Origin: Leadbetterella byssophila_A
Lineage (GTDB): Bacteria; Bacteroidota; Bacteroidia; Cytophagales; Spirosomataceae
DNA: 64,000 nt
NCBI GenBank assembly: GCA_040394735.1
Contig: JBEBRR010000006.1
Location: 25,643-89,642 of the forward strand
Reading direction: 5' to 3'
In this document: in pieces, positions 43,273-52,282 of the stretch
How the letters are laid out: the number at the start of each line of letters is the position of its first letter
How positions within the stretch are numbered: position 1 is the stretch's first letter
Notes under the pieces: model-generated
Told to the model about the DNA's origin: nothing
What the model saw: only the letters and a program-made list of their open reading frames with translations
The model's database searches: none
Program-made: the position numbers and the translations under genes

Positions 43273-44931
43273 ATGTCAGAGGAAGGGAAGGAGAGGAGTC
43301 TCAATTTTATAGAAGAAATAGTAGAAAGGGATCTGGAAAATAATGCCCACTCGGGCCGGGTGCTGACCCGGTTTCCTCCGGAACCCAACGGCTATCTCCA
43401 CATAGGTCATGCCAAGTCTATTTGCCTTAATTTCGGCCTGGCAAGAAACTACGGAGGCGGCACGAACCTCCGTTTTGATGATACCAACCCCGTTACGGAG
43501 GATACCGAGTATGTGGACTCGATTAAGAATGACGTAAAATGGCTGGGTTTTGACTGGGTGAATGAATTTTATGCCTCTGATTATTTTGATGAGCTCTACG
43601 CCTTTGCCCTGAAGCTGATCAGAGACGGCAGGGCCTATGTAGATGACAGCACATCGGAAGAGATGGCAGCACTGAAAGGTACGCCTACAGTGGCGGGAAA
43701 ACCCAGCCCGTACAGAGACAGGAGCGTGGAAGAAAACCTGGATCTTTTTGAAAGAATGGCCAAAGGCGAGTTTCCGGAAGGAAGCCGCGTGTTAAGAGCC
43801 AAAATTGATATGGAATCCAGCAATATGCTGATGCGTGACCCGATCATCTACCGGATCAGGTTTGCCGAGCATCACAGAACCGGTGACAAATGGAAAATAT
43901 ACCCCATGTACGACTTTGCCCATGGCCAGTCGGATTCTATTGAAAATATCACGCATTCCATTTGTACGCTGGAGTTTGTTTCTCACCGGGAGCTGTATGA
44001 CTGGTTCATTGAAAAGCTCGGTATTTTCCCGTCGAAGCAATACGAATTTGCCCGCCTGAATATGACCTACACGGTGATGAGCAAAAGAAAGCTTCTGCAA
44101 CTGGTTAATGAACAATATGTGAGTGGCTGGGATGATCCGCGTATGCCTACTATTTCCGGAATGAGACGACGGGGCTATACTCCCAAGGCCATTGTGGACT
44201 TTTGTGAGCGTATCGGTATTCAGAAAAGAGATAACCTGATAGATGTCAGCCTGCTGGAGTTTTTTGTCAGGGAAGATCTTAACCGGGTTGCCACCCGGGT
44301 GATGGCGGTTTTCGAGCCGTTGAAAGTGGTGATTACCAACTGGCCGGATGGGAAAACGGAGATTTGCCGGGTAGAAAATAACCCGGAAGATCCCGAAAGC
44401 GGATACCGGGAGATCAATTTCGGAAAGGAAATTTATATTGAGGCAGGCGATTTTATGGAAGAACCGCCGGCCAAGTACTTCAGGCTCAAGCCGGGTGGGG
44501 TTGTTCGTCTTAAGGGAGCTTATATCCTCCAGTGCGATGAAGTAATAAAGACAGATGACGGCCGGATTACCGAACTGCGCTGCTCGTACATTGAGAACTC
44601 CAAAAGCGGGGAGGATGTGAGCGGCATGAAGGTCAAAGGAGTGATCCACTGGGTGAATGCAGAAGAGGCTGCAGAAGCCGAGGTCCGCCTGTACGACCGC
44701 CTGTTCAAAGTGGAAAACCCGGCAGCAGAAGAAGGAGATTTCAAGGACTTTATCAACGGGAATTCACTGTCCCTAGTGAAAGCTTTGGTGGAACCTTCAT
44801 TACGTCATGCCACAGTCCATGATAAGTACCAGTTTATGCGCAACGGGTATTTTGTTCTTGATCCCGACAGCAACCCGCCCCATACCCTGATATTTAATAA
44901 GACAGTCGGACTAAAAGACAGTTGGAAATGA
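43273..44931 (+). CDS. glnS: Glutaminyl-tRNA synthetase
   Basis: GlnS charges tRNA-Gln. The class I signatures are FPPEPNGYLHIGHAKS (HIGH) and VMSKRKLLQL (KMSKS variant). The 552-residue length matches GlnRS, and the C-terminal double beta-barrel anticodon region follows. LNFGLARNYGGGTNLRFDDTNP supports Gln rather than Glu specificity within the family. It ends in an intrinsic terminator that overlaps its stop codon. Confidence 0.96.
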   Translation: MSEEGKERSLNFIEEIVERDLENNAHSGRVLTRFPPEPNGYLHIGHAKSICLNFGLARNYGGGTNLRFDDTNPVTEDTEYVDSIKNDVKWLGFDWVNEFYASDYFDELYAFALKLIRDGRAYVDDSTSEEMAALKGTPTVAGKPSPYRDRSVEENLDLFERMAKGEFPEGSRVLRAKIDMESSNMLMRDPIIYRIRFAEHHRTGDKWKIYPMYDFAHGQSDSIENITHSICTLEFVSHRELYDWFIEKLGIFPSKQYEFARLNMTYTVMSKRKLLQLVNEQYVSGWDDPRMPTISGMRRRGYTPKAIVDFCERIGIQKRDNLIDVSLLEFFVREDLNRVATRVMAVFEPLKVVITNWPDGKTEICRVENNPEDPESGYREINFGKEIYIEAGDFMEEPPAKYFRLKPGGVVRLKGAYILQCDEVIKTDDGRITELRCSYIENSKSGEDVSGMKVKGVIHWVNAEEAAEAEVRLYDRLFKVENPAAEEGDFKDFINGNSLSLVKALVEPSLRHATVHDKYQFMRNGYFVLDPDSNPPHTLIFNKTVGLKDSWK

Positions 44932-44953
44932 GGTGTTAGCGCCTCATTTTTTA
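44926..44953 (+). terminator. Intrinsic terminator of glnS
   Basis: AAATGAGGTG (44926-44935) pairs with CGCCTCATTT (44940-44949) across TTAG, with one G-U pair, followed by a T-run to 44952. The stem includes the glnS stop codon. It abuts the end of the antitoxin frame on the other strand. Confidence 0.8.
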
Positions 44954-45232
44954 TATCTCTTTTAATTTGCCGGAAAGGTATTTGTGTAGAATGCGGGTGA
45001 TCAGTGTCTGATAGGGGATACCCTCTTTCAGAGCTCTCTTTTGCAGACCCGTTAGTACACTGTTGTTTATCCGCAGGGTGATGCGCTTGTCTTTTTTGAG
45101 CTGCAGGTTGGCTATTTCCTGGTAGCCACTTAGTTCTTTCCCGGAAGCTTTGGAAGCCCATTCGCCGTTTTCCAGCGAATCCAGTAAACTATTTTCATGA
45201 TCGGTTAATATGGTATTTAGCTTTTTAGATAT
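44951..45232 (-). pseudogene. CopG-like antitoxin without a usable start codon
   Basis: The minus strand reads 93 codons to a TAA at 44951-44953, containing ENGEW, KKDKRITLRINN and a strongly conserved KRALKEGIPYQTLI with ILHKYLSGKL. This is the BrnA/CopG-type antitoxin pattern that pairs with BrnT-like toxins. No ATG, GTG or TTG is in frame before the body: the codon at the expected start is ATA, preceding SKKLNTIL. Either a rare start is used or the gene is dead. It overlaps the toxin remnant by 16 bases. Confidence 0.6.
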
Positions 45233-45321
45233 TTTCTGTTTAATTTTCTGCTTAGTGTAATGGTCTTAAGAAAGATCGTTTCCTTGTCCTCAATAAATGG
45301 ATTAGTTTTCCTGTAGACCAT
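45217..45321 (-). pseudogene. 3' remnant of a BrnT-family toxin gene
   Basis: From an ATG at 45321 the minus strand encodes 34 residues ending RKTNPFIEDKETIFLKTIT then LSRKLNRKYLKS. That C-terminus resembles BrnT-family toxins (PFVEDxETIFLKTIxPSRK..KKYL). The normal N-terminal two thirds are absent; upstream sequence leads straight into the FAD oxidoreductase gene. The remnant overlaps the antitoxin frame, as in intact BrnT-BrnA pairs. Confidence 0.45.
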
Positions 45322-45380
45322 CAATTCTGTCAGCCTACAGGGGAGAAACGACTCGCTGGATTTATTTAAAACGGGGCATT

Positions 45381-46586
45381 TCAACGGCCGAATCGCCACC
45401 ACCTGCTAAGCGGGTGGTCTGTGCCTTTTAAAAAGGCCGACACCATCTGCATGCCGATAACCGAGAAAGTGATGCCGTTTCCGCCCATTCCCAGAACGAA
45501 GTAAGCTCCCGGAAAGTCAGGATGCTCGCCGATGTACGGCAGTCCGTCTTTGGTTTCGCCGAAGGTACCGGCCCAGGCAAAGTCGGTACGGAAGGCAATT
45601 CCGGGAAAAAGCTTTTTAAAGATCTGTTCCAGGCGTTTCTTTTTTCCGGTGATCGACTGGTCTCTTTTCTGCGGATTTTGAAAATCGTCGTCTTCTCCAC
45701 CAATAAGGATGCGGTGATCATCGGTGGTTCGCATGTAGATATAGGGATCTCCCGTATCCCAGATCAGGGTATCCGAAATTTTAGCAGGTTTTTCTATAAA
45801 GGGCTCACTGACAATCGCATAACTGCTCAGCAGGTCTACAAATTTCTCTTTGATGATGTCAGTACTTTCAAAGCCGTTACACCAGATAATTTTCCCCGCT
45901 TTGATCCTGTTGCCATATTGGGTAGTGGCTACTATTCCTTTCATGCCGTATTTGACTTCTGTAATTTCGGTTTTGTCGTAAACATCCAGCCCTTTTTTAA
46001 GATTGTAATACAGCAGGTCGTGGGCCAGCCGGAAGGCGTCGATGCTCCCTGCCTGGTAGGTAAGTATACCGCCGTATGCGCCATTGAGTTCAAACCGCTC
46101 AAGGATATCTTCTGCTTCCAGCCACTCTCCGGGAAAGCCGTGCCTGAGCCGGGTTTCATGCTCTTTCTTTAAATCGGGAATATCCTTTTTGTACCGGGCA
46201 TACAGCAGGGAGTTCTTTTTCTTTAATCCGCAGCCGGACCGGATCTTTTTGGTAAGTTTTGCCAAAACATCAATGGATTCATAGCAGGCCCGGTAACTGG
46301 CTACAGCCCCTGCTTCACCGATCATTTCAATAAGCTCCCAAAGCGGGGTGTCTACTTCGTACTGGAGCATGGAGGTAGTGGCTGAGGAGCTTCCGTTGGC
46401 AATTTCCCGTTTATCCACCAGCACGGTCCGGTAGCCGTCTTTAACGCATTGGTGGGCAATAAGGCTGCCGGTGATCCCGGAGCCAATAATCAGGATGTCG
46501 GTGCTGGTGTCTTCCGACAGGGATGGGTAAGATGCGATCAGGCCGTTTTTTACCAGCCAGAATGGTTCGTTGGAAGTTAATTTCAT
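45381..46586 (-). CDS. FAD-dependent oxidoreductase (DAO family)
   Basis: The 401-residue protein has the Rossmann FAD motif ILIIGSGITGSLIA near residue 30, the GSSSATTSMLQYEVD loop, and a C-terminal GMGGNGITFSV that completes FAD binding. It belongs to the D-amino-acid-oxidase-like family, which includes glycine, sarcosine and gamma-glutamylputrescine oxidases; its substrate is unknown. It stands alone, downstream of the AraC sensor and upstream of the toxin remnant. Confidence 0.85.
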   Translation of the reverse strand: MKLTSNEPFWLVKNGLIASYPSLSEDTSTDILIIGSGITGSLIAHQCVKDGYRTVLVDKREIANGSSSATTSMLQYEVDTPLWELIEMIGEAGAVASYRACYESIDVLAKLTKKIRSGCGLKKKNSLLYARYKKDIPDLKKEHETRLRHGFPGEWLEAEDILERFELNGAYGGILTYQAGSIDAFRLAHDLLYYNLKKGLDVYDKTEITEVKYGMKGIVATTQYGNRIKAGKIIWCNGFESTDIIKEKFVDLLSSYAIVSEPFIEKPAKISDTLIWDTGDPYIYMRTTDDHRILIGGEDDDFQNPQKRDQSITGKKKRLEQIFKKLFPGIAFRTDFAWAGTFGETKDGLPYIGEHPDFPGAYFVLGMGGNGITFSVIGMQMVSAFLKGTDHPLSRWWRFGR

Positions 46587-46713
46587 GTGGCTAAACAGTT
46601 ATGAATTAAAGAGGATATAATACAATTTAAACGCGCAAAAGTGCAATCTTGTATAATACGGAAGTGTTTCATTTCGGCAGACGCTGCGGCTATCCGCGCT
46701 GGTAATATTGACT

Positions 46714-48570
46714 TTATCTCCTCGAGTGGTAATACTCGCTCGGGGTTTGCCCCGTCATTTTTTTGAAGGAGCGGTTGAAAGCGGTTTTGGAATTGAATCC
46801 TACTTCGAACGCAATGCCTAACAATGTGTAGTTATGGTATTTCGGATTATTAATATTTTCTTTAAACTCTTCGATCCGGTACGAATTGATAAAATCAAAA
46901 AAGTTTTTGTCATAGCCCTCCCGGATAACCCTGGAAAGGGTGTGGGAGGGGGTTTTTATTAGTGTGGCAAGGTCATTCAGGGCCAGGTTGGGGTTCAGAA
47001 AAGGCTTCTGTGTTTTCATGACTTCTTCAATACGGTTGCGGAACGCGTCCAGGTCTTCTTCTGCAATGGAAGTACGTGCTTTGGCGGCTTCGGGTTCAGG
47101 AGCGGTCGTGGCGGTTTCCTCCTCCTCATGGCTGATCTTGAAGATCTCGGGTTGGTGGATGGCGTAATATCCCAGCACAAACCCGATCAGCGAAAAGGCT
47201 ATCCAGATGAGATTGATGCTGTTCTCCAGCAGTTCTGTGATGAGTCCGCCTTTCAGCGTGTTCACCACAAACAGAACACAGGTGAAAATCCCCAGGATAA
47301 TGCAGACCATGAAGATCACCAGCACTGCTGAAAGGTAATTGATATTCTGGTGGTAGGCGGTTTCGTTAATGTAGCTTTCCGAATAGTTCCGTATGGCTTT
47401 TTTACACTTGTAATAGTAATAAAGATTGCTGAAAAGGGCAATGATAAAGGTAATGGCAAACACCCACTTCAGGTCTGTTTCATTGTTTACAATCTTATGC
47501 TGAAAGCGTTTCCCGTCCATAAAAAAGTAGGGAATATAGACCAGGAACTGCAAGGAAGGAAGAATGAAATGTGGCCAGGCCTGGCTGAGGGTAAATCCTT
47601 TCCTGAACAAAAGCCGGTGAAGGTAAAAGTAGAAGACCGGGGCAAATGTAAATAAGGCAAAATTGGGAACCAGTATCAATTTTGGGAGAACGTTGGCCAC
47701 ATCCCGGTAATACCCGATTACCTTGGAAAAAAGGAAAAAGGAGGCCAGTCCCAGCAAAATCACCAGCAGGCGGTTGGCTTCACGGTTGAAGTCCTGCATG
47801 GTAGGTATGACAATCATCAGCAGGAACCCCTGGAACGCTGCGAAAAGCAGGATGAGGTCAATCAGGGAGAAGAAATTAAAAGTAGAGGAAAGGTCTTCCC
47901 AGTTTTCAATTTCCACTTCGATCTCCTGGTTAGGTTTGAAATCGGCCCCGTGCACTATGCGGTTGGGCCGGGCTTTCCCGCTTCTCCAGCTCTCGGCCGA
48001 ATTCCAGTCGCCCCGGTGAAACTTATACTCCAGGCTCTCAAATTTGGAGAAGATATTGATCTTGTAACTGCCGTCAAACTGTTTTTTCAGCCGGAACAGC
48101 TCGTCTTTGACTTCCCAGTTGTTAAAATTTCCCGATATGTAAATGGCAGCGTCGGGCGGCGTGTTTTCAGGTACTTTGGTAATATGGATCTGGAATTCGG
48201 GGCGTTGTTCCCAGCCGGCGATCGTCAGGTAAACGGTACCGTTTGCAATGTGGTCTTCAGAAAGCAGCCGGTTAGGAAGGAGGGAGCCGTCGGGCCGGGC
48301 CTCCACAATGTTCCAGTTTCCCTGGGTAAATTTGTATTCGAAATCGCTAAGGTCCTCCTCGCTGATGTCAATGGTATAGGTGTTCCTGTTGATCTTGCGG
48401 AGCTTCCACTGCGGGTCTTTCGGGTTCCAGTTGTTCAGGTTGGAAGCCATATAGATGGGCTGGTCGGGCAACAGCAGGGTGTCTGCTTTGACTTCGAGAC
48501 GGATCTGGCCAAAGAGAGCATTCAGGGAAATGAAGAACCCTGTGAGAAAGACAGGCAGAAAACGAGACAA
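46714..48570 (-). CDS. Membrane AraC-family regulator with tandem carbohydrate-binding-like domains
   Basis: The 618-residue protein has a signal peptide (to about 21), then two homologous E-set domains similar to CBM48/AMPK glycogen-binding repeats (ASNLNNWNP and SGNFNNWEV; each later has YKFxxGxWN). About seven membrane helices follow (230-470), then a cytoplasmic acidic linker and a C-terminal AraC helix-turn-helix pair (about 510-618, ending FKKMTGQTPSEYYHSRR). It would sense a glycan or sugar outside and act on DNA from the membrane. Confidence 0.85.
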   Translation of the reverse strand: MSRFLPVFLTGFFISLNALFGQIRLEVKADTLLLPDQPIYMASNLNNWNPKDPQWKLRKINRNTYTIDISEEDLSDFEYKFTQGNWNIVEARPDGSLLPNRLLSEDHIANGTVYLTIAGWEQRPEFQIHITKVPENTPPDAAIYISGNFNNWEVKDELFRLKKQFDGSYKINIFSKFESLEYKFHRGDWNSAESWRSGKARPNRIVHGADFKPNQEIEVEIENWEDLSSTFNFFSLIDLILLFAAFQGFLLMIVIPTMQDFNREANRLLVILLGLASFFLFSKVIGYYRDVANVLPKLILVPNFALFTFAPVFYFYLHRLLFRKGFTLSQAWPHFILPSLQFLVYIPYFFMDGKRFQHKIVNNETDLKWVFAITFIIALFSNLYYYYKCKKAIRNYSESYINETAYHQNINYLSAVLVIFMVCIILGIFTCVLFVVNTLKGGLITELLENSINLIWIAFSLIGFVLGYYAIHQPEIFKISHEEEETATTAPEPEAAKARTSIAEEDLDAFRNRIEEVMKTQKPFLNPNLALNDLATLIKTPSHTLSRVIREGYDKNFFDFINSYRIEEFKENINNPKYHNYTLLGIAFEVGFNSKTAFNRSFKKMTGQTPSEYYHSRR

Positions 48571-48608
48571 TGCGTTAAGGTTGACAGGTTTTAAATATAT
48601 GGTACGTA

Positions 48609-48640
48609 AGTTAAAAACTAAAAGTTAAAAGTGAAAAGTA
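48609..48640. repeat. AT-rich intergenic repeat
   Basis: AGTTAAAAACTAAAAGTTA followed by AAAGTGAAAAGTA is nearly identical to the core word at 8443 between gmk and nadD. Confidence 0.4.
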
Positions 48641-48656
48641 TCGGGACATTTTTAAT

Positions 48657-48738
48657 AGTGAACAGTGAACAAACAATCTCCGGTAATTAAATACCTGTTA
48701 TACCAAAACTGTTTCCTGTCAGTTGTTCACTGTTCACT
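48657..48738 (-). terminator. 16-bp perfect inverted repeat downstream of tryptophanase gene
   Basis: AGTGAACAGTGAACAA (48657-48672) and TTGTTCACTGTTCACT (48723-48738) are exact complements, with a 50-base loop. Each arm is itself a tandem AGTGAAC repeat. It stands between tnaA and the AraC-sensor gene and may end the tnaA message or be a dispersed element. Confidence 0.5.
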
Positions 48739-48763
48739 TAAAACGGAATCTTCCTGGCAGCTT

Positions 48764-50140
48764 TTAACTATCTGCCGGGTCCAGCTCTGCCGTAAAATGC
48801 CTTAACAGCGGCGCTTCATAGCTGATTCTGTAGCCGGAATACCGCTCTTTTCGGCCGAAAACTTCAATGATTACTTCACATACATAATCAATATGGCTTT
48901 GGGTATATACCCGCCGGGGTATCGCCAGCCGTACCAGCTCCATGGGCGGCGCAATGTGCTGTCCTGAGGCATCGTACTTGCCGAACATCAGGGAGCCTAT
49001 CTCCACGCCCCGGATTCCCCCTTCCAGGTACAGGGCATTGGCCAGGGCCACCCCGGGGAATTCGCCGGCAGGAATTTGTGGCAGGAAGGCCCGGGCGTCC
49101 AGGTAAATGGCATGGCCGCCTGTAGGGAGAACCATGGGCACACCGGCAGCCGTCAGCTTTTCTCCCATGTATTCAATGCTTCGCACCCGGTAGCGGAGGT
49201 AATCTTCGTCCAGCACTTCTTCGAGTCCCTGGGCCATGGCCTCCAGGTCGCGGCCGGCCAGTCCGCCGTAGGTAGGAAAACCCTCGGTGATGATCAGCAG
49301 GTTTTTGGCTTCGCGGGCCAGTGCATCATCGTTAAATGCCAGGAAACCGCCGATGTTCACCAGTGCGTCTTTCTTGGCGCTCATGGTGCAGCCGTCGGCC
49401 AGGGAAAAGATCTCCCGGGCAATTTCCCGCACCGACTGGCCTTCATAGCCCTTTTCGCGCTGTTTAATGAACCAGGCATTTTCAGCGAAACGACAGGCAT
49501 CAATAAAAAACAGGATACCGTATTTTTTGCAGATGGCCGCGGTTTCCCTGAGGTTCTGAAGAGAAACAGGTTGCCCGCCGCCCGAGTTATTGGTGATGGT
49601 CATTACGCACATGGGAATGTTATCTTTACCTTTTTCAAGGATGAAGGCTTCCAGTGCTGCGATATCCATATTTCCTTTGAAGTCTGCGATATGCCGGGGT
49701 TTCTTTCCCTCTTCTGTCAGCAGGTCCACCGCTTCGGAGCCCGAATATTCAATATTGCCGCGGGTGGTATCAAAGAAAGTGTTGCTGACAAAGTATTTGC
49801 CTTTACCGCCCAGCAGTGTGAAAAGAATTTTTTCAGCGGCCCTTCCCTGGTGGGTAGGAATGATATGGCGGAAGCCTGTGATGGCTGTAGTGACTTCCTG
49901 AAAGCGGTAAAAGCTCTGTGAGCCGGCATAAGATTCGTCACCGGTCATCATACCGGCCCATTGCCGCGCGCTCATGGCTGAAGTGCCGCTGTCAGTCAGG
50001 AGATCGATGAGCACATGCTCGGCCTTTACCAGGAAAAGATTGTTTTTTGCGTCTTTGAGTATCTGCTCCCGTTCCTGGCGCGTGGTAAAGGTAAGCGGCT
50101 CTACGGATTTGATCCGGAAAGGTTCAATAATGGTTGCCAT
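48764..50140 (-). CDS. tnaA: Tryptophanase
   Basis: TnaA splits tryptophan to indole, pyruvate and ammonia with PLP. The chain is 458 residues; MSAKKDALVNIGG holds the PLP lysine (257). Asp124, Ile381 and His448 occupy the places where tyrosine phenol-lyase has Thr124, Arg381 and Phe448, and Arg404 binds the carboxylate. This assigns tryptophanase rather than the sister enzyme. No tnaC-like leader peptide or tryptophan permease was seen. Its start lies 102 bases from the LacI-family gene, which reads the same way. Confidence 0.9.
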   Translation of the reverse strand: MATIIEPFRIKSVEPLTFTTRQEREQILKDAKNNLFLVKAEHVLIDLLTDSGTSAMSARQWAGMMTGDESYAGSQSFYRFQEVTTAITGFRHIIPTHQGRAAEKILFTLLGGKGKYFVSNTFFDTTRGNIEYSGSEAVDLLTEEGKKPRHIADFKGNMDIAALEAFILEKGKDNIPMCVMTITNNSGGGQPVSLQNLRETAAICKKYGILFFIDACRFAENAWFIKQREKGYEGQSVREIAREIFSLADGCTMSAKKDALVNIGGFLAFNDDALAREAKNLLIITEGFPTYGGLAGRDLEAMAQGLEEVLDEDYLRYRVRSIEYMGEKLTAAGVPMVLPTGGHAIYLDARAFLPQIPAGEFPGVALANALYLEGGIRGVEIGSLMFGKYDASGQHIAPPMELVRLAIPRRVYTQSHIDYVCEVIIEVFGRKERYSGYRISYEAPLLRHFTAELDPADS

Positions 50141-50242
50141 TGATAATGAGTTAAAGTTTAAATAATAAAATACAGCAGTATCAGAGCGGTGTCCTGCCGC
50201 CCCGGTCTTTTATTACGATAAACAATAACCACATTTCAAAAC

Positions 50243-51262
50243 TCATGAGCGTATATTTAACTCTGTACCCAGCACGATGGTCTCAAACCCTTTTCCCTTG
50301 CGTTTGTTTTCAATTTCATCCAGCAGGATTTCCGCCGCTTTCCGGCCGATGGTGATGGCGGGTTGTACAATAGTGCTTAGCGGCGGCTCCAGCAGATGGG
50401 CTACCCCCAGGTTGGTAAAGCCAATAAGGGTGATGTCGCGGGTATGGCTGTCCATCAATTTTTTATAGGCCTGGAAACAGCCCAGCGCCAGGCGGTCGCT
50501 GCCCATGAAGAAGGCGTCAGGAGCCGCATTTTTCAGCAGGTCACGGATCGCTTCTTCGGCTTCTTCCGGTTGGAAGCTGCAGTATTTGATCAGCTCGTCA
50601 CTGACCGGGATACCGTGCTTTTCCAGGGCGCTTTTGTAGCCCGCCATTCTTTCCTGGGTGATGGAAAGGGTGGGCGGGCTGGTAATATGCGCAATTTTTT
50701 TCTTTCCTTTTCCGATAAGGTACTCGGTGGCTTTGAACGCCCCTTCAAAATTATCCACCACTACCTTGTGGGCTTCCCCTGTTTCCGGCACCCGGTCGAA
50801 ATATACGATCGGGAAATTGCTCTGCCGGTACTCTTCCAGGTGACGGATGTCTTTGCTGGAGCCTGAAAGGGAGATCAGCAGCCCGTCTACCTTCCGCGCG
50901 AAAAGGTGCTGTATATTGGCGGTTTCCCTTTCCAGCGACTCATGGCTCTGGAAGATCACCACATGGTATCCTCTTTCGTAGGCGATCTCCTCGATGCCGT
51001 TAATGGCCTGGGAAAAGAAGGTATTGGCTATTTCCGGGACGATCACGCCGATAGACCGGCTTTTGTTTTCTTTCAGGCTGAGCGCAATGGGATTGGGACG
51101 GTAGTTCATCTTTTCAGCATACGCGACTATCCTCTTTTTGGTCTCGGCATTGATATCGTAACTGTCCCGTAAGGCACGGGAAACGGTTGATATCGAAATA
51201 TTCAACGCCCTGGCAATATCCTTGATCGTTATTGAACTCACACTGTTCTGATTTTTATACAA
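50243..51262 (-). CDS. LacI-family transcriptional regulator
   Basis: The 339-residue regulator has an N-terminal LacI helix-turn-helix (ITIKDIARALNISISTVSRALRD) at about 11-33, hinge RPNPIALSL, and a periplasmic-binding-protein-like effector domain (IGVIVPEIANTFFS, DGLLISL, PDAFFMGSDRLALG). It is divergent from kduD, and in this position it is the likely repressor of the pectin genes. The effector is probably an unsaturated uronate product, by analogy with KdgR. Confidence 0.9.
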   Translation of the reverse strand: MYKNQNSVSSITIKDIARALNISISTVSRALRDSYDINAETKKRIVAYAEKMNYRPNPIALSLKENKSRSIGVIVPEIANTFFSQAINGIEEIAYERGYHVVIFQSHESLERETANIQHLFARKVDGLLISLSGSSKDIRHLEEYRQSNFPIVYFDRVPETGEAHKVVVDNFEGAFKATEYLIGKGKKKIAHITSPPTLSITQERMAGYKSALEKHGIPVSDELIKYCSFQPEEAEEAIRDLLKNAAPDAFFMGSDRLALGCFQAYKKLMDSHTRDITLIGFTNLGVAHLLEPPLSTIVQPAITIGRKAAEILLDEIENKRKGKGFETIVLGTELNIRS

Positions 51263-51376
51263 TTTTTAACCGGCTGCCCTTTTATTCTCTCAAACGTAGT
51301 AAATATCGGTTTAATGGAGCATATAACCAATATAAGCGGGTTATTTCTTTTCTGAACAGCCTGAATCCGCCATGTC

Positions 51377-51392
51377 CGGTAACGTTTGCATA
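51377..51392. promoter_or_regulatory. Possible LacI-family operator
   Basis: CCGGTAACGTTTGCAT contains AACGTTTGCA, a good half of a LacI-type operator with central CG. CAAACGT, the same half in the other direction, occurs at 51287-51296. Both lie in the 241-base spacer between the regulator and kduD. The left half is imperfect. Confidence 0.35.
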
Positions 51393-51503
51393 AAATTTTA
51401 GAGAGGATAGTTTGTTTCATGCATTTATTGTCCATATTCTTACGGTTTAATAAAGCCGGGACGTATAATTTCTTTAAAAAATCATATCTTTAAATAGTAC
51501 AAA

Positions 51504-52265
51504 ATGAACCTATTTGATCTCACTGGAAAAACAGCATTGGTTACGGGATGTAACCGGGGAATCGGTAAGGCTATGGCAGAAGGACTCGCCGACGCAGGCG
51601 CTGATATCATCGGGGTATCGGGAAACCTGGCTTCCAGCGGTTCAGAAGTACAAAAGGAAGTAGAGAAGCGGGGTCGCAAATTCTGGGCTTACCAGGCAGA
51701 TTTTAACGATCGCGAAGCGCTTTACCTGTTCCTGAACCGGGTAAAGGCAGAGCATCCCGTTATTGATATACTGATCAATAACGCCGGAACCATTCTTCGG
51801 GCCCCTGCCGCCGAGCATCCAGACGAATATTGGGATAAAGTTATTAATATCAACCTGAACGCACAGTTCCTGATCACCCGTGAGATCGGTAAGGGAATGG
51901 TGGAACGGGGAAGTGGAAAGATCATTTTTACCGCTTCATTGCTGACCTACCAGGGCGGCATCAATGTGCCGGGCTATGCGGCCAGCAAAGGTGCGATAGG
52001 CTCACTGGTAAAAGCCTTCGCCAATGAATGGGCGTCCAGAGGGGTCAATGTGAACGGGATAGCTCCGGGATATATTGCTACCGATAATACGGAGGCGCTA
52101 AGGAATGATCCGGACAGAAGCCGGTCTATCCTTGACCGGATCCCGGCAGGGAGATGGGGGCAGACCGATGACTTTAAAGGGCCGGCCGTATTTTTAAGTT
52201 CGAAAGCTTCCGACTACGTACAGGGTACTATCCTGACTGTAGACGGCGGATGGATGGGAAGATAA
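51504..52265 (+). CDS. kduD: 2-dehydro-3-deoxy-D-gluconate 5-dehydrogenase (KduD-type SDR)
   Basis: KduD reduces 2,5-diketo-3-deoxygluconate in the uronate pathway. The short-chain dehydrogenase motifs are present: TGCNRGIGKAMAEGLADAGA, NNAGTILR, and the catalytic SLLTYQGG..YAASKGA (Ser, Tyr, Lys). The 253-residue length and NLFDLTGKTALVTGCNRG start match KduD closely. It is first in the kduD-kduI-CE12/GH28 unit; its stop lies 17 bases before the kduI start. Confidence 0.9.
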   Translation: MNLFDLTGKTALVTGCNRGIGKAMAEGLADAGADIIGVSGNLASSGSEVQKEVEKRGRKFWAYQADFNDREALYLFLNRVKAEHPVIDILINNAGTILRAPAAEHPDEYWDKVININLNAQFLITREIGKGMVERGSGKIIFTASLLTYQGGINVPGYAASKGAIGSLVKAFANEWASRGVNVNGIAPGYIATDNTEALRNDPDRSRSILDRIPAGRWGQTDDFKGPAVFLSSKASDYVQGTILTVDGGWMGR

Positions 52266-52282
52266 TTAAACAAAAAACTGAT

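Noticed and set aside
44805..45161. A 118-codon minus-strand frame over the antitoxin region
   Set aside because: It is out of frame with the antitoxin body, which has clear family motifs, and runs into glnS in antisense.
48764..50140. Tyrosine phenol-lyase instead of tryptophanase
   Set aside because: The three residues that separate the families match tryptophanase.
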